Shown here one piece after another: positions 51,610-60,999 of a stretch of 64,000 nt of DNA. Positions within the stretch are counted from its first letter, which is position 1. Every line of letters starts with the position of its first letter. The translations under genes and the position numbers were made by a program. This stretch comes from Elephas maximus indicus (Eukaryota > Chordata > Mammalia > Proboscidea > Elephantidae), in contig NC_064839.1 in NCBI RefSeq assembly GCF_024166365.1, positions 14,618,878-14,682,877 on the forward strand. Direction: 5' to 3'. The notes beneath the pieces are model-generated. The model had not been told where the DNA came from. It ran no database searches and saw only the letters and a program-made list of their open reading frames with translations.

Positions 51610-52440
51610 GGGTTTTTTTGTTATCTTTTTTTATGGTTTAGGTGAAACTTCACAGCTCAATTTCTCACACAAAAATTTATATATTTATTGTCTTGTGACA
51701 TTAGTTGCAATCCCCACAATGTGATAGCACACTCCCCCTCTCCATCTTGGGCTCCCTGTGTCCATTCAAACAGTTCCAGTCCCTTCCTCCCTTCTCATCC
51801 TGCCTCTGGACAGGTGCCACCTGCTTGGTCTCATGTATCTGATTGAACTAAGAAGCACATTCCTCACGTGTAATATTTTTTATTTTATAGTCCTGTTTAC
51901 TCTTTGTCTGAAGAGTGAGCTTCAGGGATGGTTTCGGTTCTGGGTTAACAGAGCATCCCGGGGCCATAGCTTCAGGAGTTTCTCCAGTCTCTGTCAGACT
52001 ATTAAGTCTGTTTTTTTTATGTGATTTTGAGTTCTGCTCCACACTTTCTCCCACTCCATCCAGGACTCTCTGTTTTGCTCTCTGTCAGGGCAGTCACTGG
52101 TGGGCAGCCAGGCACCATCTACCTCTTCTGGTGTCAGGTTGGTGGAGTTTCTGGTTTATGTGGTCCTTTAGTCTCCTGGGTTAATATCTTCGGTTTTCTT
52201 CATTCTCCTTTACTCCAAGATGGTTAGGATCAATTGATGTATCTTAGATGGCCGCTCACAAGCTTTTAAGACCCCAGATGCCACTCACCAAAGTGCGATG
52301 CAGGACATTTTCTTAATAAAGTTTGTTATGCCAATTGGCCTAGATGTTTCCCGAAACCATGGTCTCCAGGGCTAGCCCCAGCTACTCTATCCCTCAAAGT
52401 GTTTGGATGTGTTCAGGCAACTTCTTAGCTTTGGGGGAAC
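51610..52440 (-). mobile_element. L1 3' UTR fragment, antisense
   Basis: Reverse of the elephant-type end: TTTTAAGACCCCAGATGCCA, GTATCTTAGATGGCCGCTCA and CAGGCACCATCTACCTCTTC occur in reversed order relative to the 37.5-kb copy. Confidence 0.88.
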
Positions 52441-52766
52441 ACGCAGTTTTAAGGATTCTGCGATGCAGTAATGACAGACGAACTAAGGCCATTAATATAA
52501 ACAGGTGCTTGGGATGTTTAAAGAACATTCTACAGCTGATCCATAATTGCTCCTGGCCTGCTCCCCTTACCACACATCAGTCTGGTTTTACCAAGCTATC
52601 AAGGAATCTGTAAAATGAGCACAGAAAAGAGATCAGAGTTCTAGCCATGTCATTCCTCCATCTTGGTCTACGCAACAGGGAATTTTAATACCTGCCCTTG
52701 CAGGATTTCCACGAGGATCACGTACATGCCACCTTCACTATTTTTGCCAGACTGCATACCAATGGG

Positions 52767-52918
52767 AGTCCTGGTGGCATAGTGGTTAAGAGCTTGGCTG
52801 CTGACTGAAAGGTCAGAAGTTCAAATCCACCGGCTGCTCCTTGGAAACCCTGTGGGGCAGTTCTACTCTGTTCTGTAGGGTTGCTATGGCAATGGGTTTG
52901 CTTTTGGTTTTTGGTTTC
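52767..52918 (+). mobile_element. AfroSINE
   Basis: GGAGTCCTGGTGGCATAGTG head, GGGGCAGTTCTACTCTGTTC core; the tail lacks most of the GTCGGAATCGACTC segment (goes from TTGCTATGG straight to CAATGGGTTTG). Confidence 0.9.
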
Positions 52919-54496
52919 CACACCAATGCACCATCACTTACTGCTAGGCCACATGGCACGTTTGTGAGAATGAGAAAAAGGCACTCCTTCTCCCCAGTGG
53001 ATGCGGCTCTGTGCCAGGGTACATGGCATGGTAAGCAGCTCATAGGATGGCGATCGGCACCAGTTTACCACTCCCTCTGGCCAGGCATCCTGTGTAATGA
53101 ATAACCTGCACCTTTGTACACAGTTGGCCCTATTGTTAATGTTTGACATTTTCCCTTAAATGCCTATTCCCTTCTAAAACCTATTTTATAAACCTGTTGC
53201 CATCAAGTCCATTCGGACTCATAAAGAAACCTTGTTACTACTTTAAACCGAAAGTAGTATCACTTACCATAAAGATGGTCTCAAAATTTTAAATGATAAA
53301 AAAAAACTGACTGTTTTAAAACCTTGCTAGATACTACTGTCTGCCAAAGGTTCTGAGCCTGAGGCCTCTTCTCCTCATTAAAAAGAGAAAGTTAGCAAAT
53401 ACTAAACAGCACCACGTGAAACTTCTCCTTGATACAGATAAATGAAATATGAACGAAAAACTGGATTACTTTCTCACTGTGTAACAATGTTCCATAATGT
53501 CTCCTTGGGAAGACACCAGAAGAGTATGAGTAAGTGTATTCTAAATTCTATGCCCTTATGGCTCGTGATGAAAACAGCCACCTTTGGAAGCATCCTTGTC
53601 CCAGGTAGTGTGATAACTATGTATCCTCCTCCCCTTTTAATGTTCATAGTAACTACAGGTAAACAGGTATCATCAGCCCCAGGTGGGAGATGAAGAAACT
53701 GAGAGTCAGAGAGGTTAAGTGGCTGACTCAAAATTAGATAGAAGTCACAATTTATTCTAAAACTCATCCCTTTAACCACTATACCCATCATGTAGAACAA
53801 AAATGCATGAAAAGGAGGTTATTCCATGAACCACAGATGGAAAAGTTGCTGTGACAGATAGCCACACAGGCCCCACACCGAACTCGCTAGGTCCAACCAG
53901 AGAGCTGTCTTGGCTGCAGGCCCTACTGAAAGAGGCCCTCTGCTCCCTACAAATCCTCTTAGGGAGAAGGGCGTTGCATGAAAATGGATGCAGATAATCC
54001 CGTCCTAGGTCCCAGGGATAGCTCTGCAACAACCCAGGTATTTGAATTGCTGAATTCAATTATTGCTGGTGCCCAGGTAATCTCTTTATGAGTCCCCGCC
54101 AGAGCAACTGGGTAATGTAATTTTCCTGGGACAGAGTCACAAGAAAACAAAATTCTTCTTGGTTCCTAACACAGCTGACTATACACGGCAGGCAGCAAAG
54201 GTAAAGATAAAACCCACATGAGAGACAGAATGTGATACAGTCAGATTAAAGCCCGGAAGGAACACTCCTTCTGCTCCTCAGACAAGATGTTGGCAGAGCA
54301 CCAACACGCCACCCTCAAGGTGGAAGTGACAGGGTAGCTTCGATGGAGGAACTAATGACCTAGCTGGGAGACAAGGAATGTGTACCAAACAAGTAAAAAA
54401 CAAGCCCAAAACAGCCAAGGTCGGTTGAGGTAAGAAACAGGTGGAAAAGGGGCAGCAGGGAAGAGGGGGTGGGGCACCCCTGACAGGCATGACTCA

Positions 54497-54702
54497 AAAC
54501 CAAACCCATGGCCCTCGAGGTGATTCCTACTCATAGTCACCCTACAGGATAGAGCAGAACTGCCCCATAGGGTTTCCAAGGCTGTAAATCTTTATGGAAG
54601 CAGACTGCCGTATCTTTCTCCTGAGGAGCGGCTGGTGGGTTCAAACCACCAACCTTTCAGTTAGCAGCCAAGTGCTTTAACCACTGCGCCACCAGGGCCC
54701 CT
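54497..54702 (-). mobile_element. AfroSINE
   Basis: Reverse, nearly complete: AAACCCATGGCCCTCGAGGT tail, GGAAGCAGACTGCCGTATCT middle, TTAACCACTGCGCCACCAGG head. Confidence 0.93.
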
Positions 54703-55711
54703 ACAGGGACGAGAGCAAGGGCTAAAGCTCAGGAGGCAGGAACAGGCTCCATGTGGACAGAGTGAACCTTTTCCCACTAAGTGAGAAGATGAGTCCAGGG
54801 AAGTAATAAGATCCCAAGCAGAGAAGGGCAGAGGGGCGGGCAGCAAGGTTTGGTAAGACCCCTGAATGCCGCATCAAAACATTCAGGTCAAACGCACCAA
54901 GTCATCTGCTTTCTCTTGAACATCAGTCCCCTTGGTCGCCAACGACTGAACCCTGTCCAGGAGCAAGGGTTCAAAGAGTTTGGTCAATCTCTGTTCTCAA
55001 TCTTTCTGCCCCAGTTTAAAAATACAGAGAAATTCTATTCAATTTAGTGCTTAATACCAGGGCTGAACTCTTATACAGGGAGTATCTGCTTTAAGCGTGA
55101 TATCCTGTCAAGTTTATGTGCCCAGAATGAGCTTTATGTTTTAAAAATGACACACAAAGCAAACGGACTGTTCCGTGAAAAACTGGAACCATGAATGAAC
55201 CCTCTAAAATCTTCTTAAAAAACAATAATAATTAGTCCACCCCTGCCTGAGTTCAAATGATGGGATAATTTACAGAAAATCTAGCCAGAGTACCCCAGAC
55301 CCCTGCACATGCATTATGTGAAGTCACTCTACAAACAGGAGAGCCATGGGACTCCTCAGACCAGTACTGGGCATTTCAGGAGGCAGTGTGCACACTGGTG
55401 GTTTTGTGGTCGTCAACTGTCCTACCGGCCGGATGAGCCTCTGTAGTCAGGAACCACCTGGTGACTATATGCAACGGCAGGAGCCCAGTGCAGCGAAGTC
55501 TGCACCTCCCAGAGATGGCACTCCCTGCCAAAATCTCACCTGCTGTGGCCTCTTCTGCCCTTCTGGGGCCCTGACCAATGATAAACTAGGTAGTTTTCCA
55601 ACTGATGAGCAATGTTCTCCAGTTGGTTTAATGTGTGATTCAGAAAGAAAAGGCAAAAGAAGAAAACTTCCTATTTATCTGTTTAATATCAAATGGGAGC
55701 AAGTTGACGAC

Positions 55712-56299
55712 TGTCTTAGTTATCTAGTGCTGCTGTAACAAATACAAGTGTGTGGCTTTAACAAATAGCAAGTTATTTTCTCACAGTTTGCCCATTGCCG
55801 TTGAGTCAATTCCAACTCATAATGACCATAAAGGAGAGAGTCAAACTGCCCCACAGGGTAGCGGCTGGGAGACTGGAACTGCTGACTTTCTGGTTAGCAG
55901 CCAAATGCTTAAACCACTCTACCACCAGGGCTCCCACCAGGGCTTTAGAGGCTAGAAATCCAAATTCAGAAGGGAAGGCTCTCCTGCTGTCAGCTCCGGG
56001 GGAAAATCCTTGCCTCAGCTTCTCTAACACCAGCATTCCCAGGTTCTCTGGCAATCTCCTTGTAGCATCTCTTTCCCTGTTTGTGCTCATTTGCCTTTGT
56101 GCCAAACCCACTCTTTATAGGTCTCAAAAGCGATTAGGTTTAAGACATACCCTCAAGAGCGATTAGGTTTAAGACACACCCTATACCGATATGGCCTTAT
56201 TAACAAAGAAAACTTTATTCCCAAATAGGATTACATCCACAAGTATAGAGGTAAGGACTCCAACACATATTTTGGGGGGTCGCAACCAAATCCATAACA
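55712..56299 (-). mobile_element. MaLR-type LTR, antisense, split by an AfroSINE
   Basis: Its left end TGTCTTAGTTATCTAGTGCT is the reverse complement of the right end of the 39.9-kb LTR. A SINE occupies 55,789-55,936. Includes a 29-base direct duplication at 56,130-56,187. Confidence 0.75.
55789..55936 (-). mobile_element. AfroSINE in LTR
   Basis: CCATTGCCGTTGAGTCAATT tail to TCTACCACCAGGGCTCCC head; shortened in the middle. Confidence 0.9.
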
Positions 56300-58266
56300 A
56301 CAATGTAACATATGGTATTACAGTCACTTGAGTCCTCCTTGCCTGTACGGTCTGTCAGACCTTTCTCAAAGCGCCTCCCTGACACGGAGCCCTGCACCTG
56401 GCTCACTGTAGGCATGCAGTAACTGCTCACCAACTGGAACAAAAACGATAATAGGGTATTAGAGAAGCCTAAGCTCCCAGTGAGGGGGTTATCACTCACA
56501 AAGGCTGGAAATCCACCATCCATATCCAGGGTAGGCTCAGGGCTGGCCCCAGGCAGTAGCCAAGCAGGCACAAAGAATGATGACCCAAAACAAACAGGGT
56601 GCTCAGAGCTGGCCAAACACAGTAACAGCTGGAATGTGAAGGGTCAGAGAAGGACAGAAGGCCCCAGGGCTGGAAAGGCGATGTGATCACAGAGAAAGCA
56701 GGAAAGCCTGGGGGAGTACAACTGCCCCTCACAATGCCACTCCATCAACCTGCTCCAGTGTCTTGGGCAGAAGGGCAGGAGCTCTGAGGGCCACTTCTCA
56801 GGGCCATCTCAGATGAAGAGGCAACCTCAGGTCTGGGTTCTTCCAGTCTGAGTCCTTTCTAACCCTGGTATCTATCATCCTGTGGTCTTTTCTTCTGCTC
56901 CTGCACAAAAGGATGAAGCTACTGGACACCAATCTAACTCTGGCAACTCATGAACCAGTGGAAGAGCCCCAGCAGAGCAGATGCCATGGCAACACTAAAC
57001 ATTGAAGACTGAATAACAAAGACCTAGCAGCTGCCTTCCTGAGGGGAACACTAACCAACAGCCACAAGGAGGCACCATCAAGACCTTGACTGTAGGCCCT
57101 CTGCAAACACTAAGGCTGCTTGGTCAAGCAATGCTGCAAGCAGAATTCAGGTGACAAGTCTCAGAAGCCTGTCCACCCTGTAAGCTGGGAACCTAAGTCT
57201 ACCCATCTGCAGAGTCCCAATCACTTTGCTGCCACTAGGTGCTGTGTCAGAAGTGTCTGCTCCTGCTCTACCCCGAACCGCTCTCTCCAAGGCCCACATG
57301 CTCTGCCTCCTTCATCTCACTCAAACCTGTCCAGCCCACACACACACAGCAAAGTGATCTCTATACCACCAAAGTCTGTGTGGTATTCTTCAATGGCTTC
57401 CCCTCTGCTCCCTACTGGATAAACGCTCAACCCTCTGCTGGTGTTGAGGGCCTCTCCCTTCAGGCCTCTGTCTGCCTAGGCAGCCTCACCTCCCTCTGCT
57501 GCCTCCAAGGCTCCCAAAAGAGATGGGTTTCTCTCCTTCCTCCCGTCGTGGCCACAGGAAAACTACTCTTTTCAGAGTCTCTCTGCAGGCCCCATGGGTG
57601 GCTGGGGAGAAAAAAAAAAAAAACAGCCCCTCAAATCAACCAGTTAATGGACAGATCCCCAAGTCAGGGTGAACCCAGGAGCCCAGCACTCCGGACCATC
57701 TCAACACCAGGCACCACCAGGTGGATCTCCAAACTCTACCACTTTTCTCTAGGGCCAGTAGCAGGGGTATTACTTAAATCAAGATGGGGGCCTCTTTCCA
57801 CGAAGCCCGTAAATTAGAAAATCCCAGCTCCCGTGCAACCAAGTAGTCCCTCCAGTCTCACGGGTCCCGCGTTCCCTGAACGCCCTAAATCCTCAAAGAA
57901 GCCGCGCCACTTGCTCCCGTGGCCCAGCCCCAGCTGCAAGCACCCAAGTCCCCCGCACCTCGAGAGGCGGCCGAAGGGTCACCGCCTGGCGCGCGCCTCT
58001 GGGCAGCCCACTTTCAACGAAAAGAACTGAAAAGACCCGAAGTCCCGAGCACTTGTTGGTGCTGACGAGTTTTTCCCGGAGTAATCTTTACCCAAAAGGA
58101 CCAGGGGAGCGTTCGGGCCGGTTCCGACCCGCTCACAGACGACTCAACGCGAGATTCAGGCAGGGTCCTCCCCCTCGACCCCCCACGGCGCCTCCAGCAC
58201 CCCCAGGGGCCACAACAGCCCGTTTTGAGGCTCCGGACCCCACCACAGCCTCCTCCCAAAGCCCGT

Positions 58267-58281
58267 CCCCCCCCCCCCCCC
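58267..58281. repeat. C15 homopolymer
   Basis: Fifteen consecutive C on the plus strand, that is G15 on the ANKRD27 sense strand, about 400 bases into its first intron. Likely length-variable and hard to sequence. Confidence 0.9.
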
Positions 58282-58673
58282 GCCGCCAGCCGCCAGCAAA
58301 CCATGGAGGCGACCCCGCCCACTGTCCCCAAGTGCGAGCTCTCCGGACCCAGGCCCCGCGGGTCCTGGCCGGGAGCCGGGGGTCAGAGGGCCGCTCCCCG
58401 CGCCCTGGGACACGAAGGGCAGAGTCGGCAAAGAGCGCCTGGCCACGGACAGGACCAAGACGAGGGGCGGCCCAGCGGCAAGGGGCGGGGGCCTTCGGAG
58501 CCAGCCAGGGCCCGCCAGCCCGGCCTGGAGGGCGGCCCGGACCCCGCGGGGCGCCGGGGGCAGCGGGGAAAGAGCCCCTCCCCACGGCTCCGGGCCTCGG
58601 CAAGGCCTCCGGGCCCCAGGCGAGCCGTCCCGAGGAGGGGGGCGCGGGCGGACACCGGCGGGAGGACACTTAC

Positions 58674-58870
58674 TTAGAAAGGCTACCTAGTTTCACCCCC
58701 TGCGCATCCCGGAGCCGCGGCGGGACCTCCCGGCCCCTAGCCTCGGACCTCGCTGCCCACCACCCCTCTCGTTTCCACCGCCCCCGTCCCCTTACTCCAC
58801 CGTGGGGCGGACCCCCGCCCAGGCCTCCGGCCGGCCCAATGAGCGGCCGTCTTTACGCAGAGTGACGCTC
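58674..58870 (-). other. ANKRD27: Putative non-coding exon 1 of ANKRD27
   Basis: On the minus strand a consensus splice donor GTAAGT (58673-58668) follows a GC-rich stretch inside the CpG island, and the first coding exon has its own acceptor with only 30 bases of 5' UTR, so an upstream non-coding exon is required. This is the best donor I found in the island. The 5' end is a guess: the transcription start could lie anywhere from about 58,750 to 58,950. Confidence 0.45.
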
Positions 58871-59853
58871 GCACGGAGCAATCATTGAGCCTGGCGCAGC
58901 CAGGGGCGGGGCTCAGGCGCTTCCTATTCGGGCTGGTTCAGCCCCGAGCCGCGGACTGCGCGTGCCCGGAACAAGACGGAAAGGGGTCCGGAGCAGGGGT
59001 GGGGTCCAAGCTCGGTCGCGGAGAGGGGTCTGGACTAGGGTGGGCAAAGAGAACCCAACCTGGGAACGGCCCGGCCCCGCAGCTCACCCTTCACTGCCCG
59101 CTTTGGAGGACGGCGATGCACAGTCCTTCGAAGCACACCACTCCCTGTCGGCAGCAGGGTCTGGGAGTCGGGGTCCCAGGGTCTAGTCCCCTCATTTGCG
59201 TGGACGCCACGTGACCGAGGCGCTCTTTTTTTTCCTGGGCCTCAGTTTCTCCAGCCGTAAAACAAGGCCGGATTGTACCATCTCAGCGCTGACATTCCAG
59301 AACTATAATGGGTACAGGGAGCGGAAAGGGGGGGCTCACACGTGACCTCCCCGCGCGGGGCCCCGCCTACTCCTGGTCCTCACGGTGGAAGCGCCCGCAA
59401 GGAAGGGTGGAGGTAGGCGGGTCCTAGGAAACCCGACCCTACCGCCCTGGGTAGTGGCTAAGGCGGAGCGCGCGGCTCTGCTGCGGGCTGGCCCCGGCGT
59501 CCGCGCTGCAAGAGGATGGGGACCCGGCCCCGGGCTTCGCAAGGGACCACCATGGAGGCGAGGGCCTTTCAGAGACGCGACGTGTGACTCGCAGCGTCTC
59601 TGGGGAGGATGGACGAGCGGACGGGAGGCAGCTAACAGGGCTCCCACGCAGCACCCGGTCTGCAGAGGCGCACGTCGCGGATCCCCGGCACGCTCCGCCG
59701 ACGGCAGCGGCAGCGCCGAGCGAGTCTTGAGTCATGAGTAGCGCATGGGCCTCCGGGCCAAGGGCGGGCGTCGGGGCTGGCCGTACCGTGCTGCGCTGAG
59801 AGCGTGAGGCCGAGAGGGGCGCGGGAGATCGGGCCGCCCCGACGCGCGCTGCC

Positions 59854-60540
59854 ATGGCGAGAGAGGAGTGCAAGGCGCTGCTGGACGCGCTCAACAAGGC
59901 GACCGCCCGCTACCACCACCTGATGCTGACTGTCGGCGGCTCCGCGGACTCGCAGAACCTGCGTGAGGAGCTGCGAAATACGCGCCAGAAGGCTCAGGAG
60001 CTGGCGGGGGCCACCCGCGTCCGGCTGACGGCCGTGCTGCGCGACCGGGGCCTGGGCGCCGAGGGGCGCGCCGAGTTCGAGCGCCTTTGGGTGGCCTTCT
60101 CCGGCTGCCTGGACTTGCTGGAGGCAGACATGCGGAGAGCGCTGGCGCTGGGTGCCGCGTTCAGGCTGCACGCGCCGCGGTGGCCGCTCGTGCGCACGGG
60201 CGTGGCGCCGCGCGCATTAAGCACCCGCAGCCTAAGGCAACAGGCCGACCGCGACTTCGAAGTGGCGGACCTGCGCGAGCTGGAACGCGAGATCCTGCAG
60301 GTGGGCCAGATGATCCACGACATGGAAATGAAGGTCAACGTTCCGCTCTGGACCGTGCAGGCCCGGCAGGCAGCGGGCGCGGAGCTCCTGGCCAGCACCG
60401 GCGCCTCCTTGGCCGGCGGCGTGTCGGTAGACGAGAACTCGGGACCCTGCGATCCGAGCAAAGCCCTGGCCGCCACCGTTTTCAGCGCTGTGCTGCTGGC
60501 GGTTGTGGCCTTGGTCGTGTGCGTGGCAAAGCTGAGCTGA
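59854..60540 (+). CDS. RGS9BP: RGS9BP (R9AP), regulator of G-protein signalling 9-binding protein
   Basis: Intact single-exon CDS of 228 codons starting MAREECKALLDALNKATARY. The ATG has a strong context (GCTGCC before, G at +4). The protein anchors the RGS9-1/G-beta-5 GTPase-activating complex to photoreceptor disk membranes and speeds recovery from the light response; loss in people causes bradyopsia. Visible: N-terminal helical bundle (about 1-105), SNARE-like helix around DFEVADLRELEREILQVG (135-160), and a C-terminal membrane anchor at 204-225 followed by KLS, a tail-anchored topology like syntaxins. Human is 235 residues as I recall; the seven-residue difference falls near 115-120, where an Ala/Gly/Ser-rich stretch is missing. 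Codons are extremely GC-rich, matching the CpG island. It is divergent with ANKRD27, about 1 kb away. Confidence 0.97.
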   Translation: MAREECKALLDALNKATARYHHLMLTVGGSADSQNLREELRNTRQKAQELAGATRVRLTAVLRDRGLGAEGRAEFERLWVAFSGCLDLLEADMRRALALGAAFRLHAPRWPLVRTGVAPRALSTRSLRQQADRDFEVADLRELEREILQVGQMIHDMEMKVNVPLWTVQARQAAGAELLASTGASLAGGVSVDENSGPCDPSKALAATVFSAVLLAVVALVVCVAKLS

Positions 60541-60999
60541 CAGACACTCGACGGCGACCGCCGCCACTGCTCTCTACCCCAGGACACCCCTCCAGGAGCA
60601 AGGATGGGCGTGGGGTTTGTCATGTTTAAGGGGACTGATTCTGAAGCCCGGTGTGTGTGTACATGCGCGTTTCAGGCGCACATCAGGCTGTGCGGGACGT
60701 GGTTTCCTCTTGCTGGCCCGCGAGGAGTTAATTTTGCGCGAGCGGTCAGGGCTTTACGCTGACGTCTGTAGGAGCTTTATCTTTTATCCTCTATTAATAG
60801 AAGGCCCCAGATCCCTCCAAGTTAATGGGTTACCGCGTGTGCTGCTAGGGCGTGTTTGCACCGAGCCTGAGCTCTGGTGCTCTCATCCCTGTCGGGGTCT
60901 CCCGCTTTCTCACTGGGCAGTAGAATGAACTGTGGAGACGGAGCTGTTTTGCTCTGGCGGGTAGTGATTTTGTTGCCTGGACAAGCAAATTGCAATAAA
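60541..60999 (+). other. RGS9BP: RGS9BP 3' UTR up to first polyadenylation signal
   Basis: AATAAA at 60994-60999 is the first canonical signal after the stop. I recall a longer human transcript, so a distal site is possible; further AATAAA copies occur at about 62,884 and 63,567. I cannot choose between them from sequence alone. Confidence 0.45.

Larger units (their letters stand above)
47964..58673. other. ANKRD27 first intron (10.7 kb, 5' UTR)
   Basis: Repeat-dense: MITE-like copy 2, antisense old L1 (48,720-51,420), an L1 3' UTR (51,610-52,440), AfroSINEs, two MaLR elements, a MIR at about 53,640-53,750, and L2-like sequence at about 57,300-57,520 before the CpG island. No coding exon found; alternative 5' UTR exons cannot be excluded. 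Confidence 0.7.
57830..60560. promoter_or_regulatory. CpG island with divergent ANKRD27/RGS9BP promoters
   Basis: Very GC- and CpG-rich stretch without interspersed repeats apart from a short MIR near 59,230. It holds a GGGCGGGGC Sp1-type box at about 58,904, a CCAAT-like motif at about 58,836 (CCCAATGAGCGG), the inferred ANKRD27 exon 1 and the whole RGS9BP coding region. No TATA box is obvious for either gene, as usual for CpG-island promoters. Confidence 0.8.

Noticed and set aside
57239-57817. 192-codon plus-strand frame
   Set aside because: Crosses L2-like repeat sequence; no recognised domain and no conserved neighbour.
58053-58865. 270-codon plus-strand frame in the CpG island, and the 178-codon frame opposite
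   Set aside because: Very GC-rich sequence lacks stop codons by composition. The products are Pro/Arg/Gly-rich without known domains and overlap the inferred ANKRD27 exon 1.
59632-60623. Antisense frames of 179 and 209 codons over RGS9BP
   Set aside because: Shadows of the GC-rich RGS9BP coding frame on the other strand.
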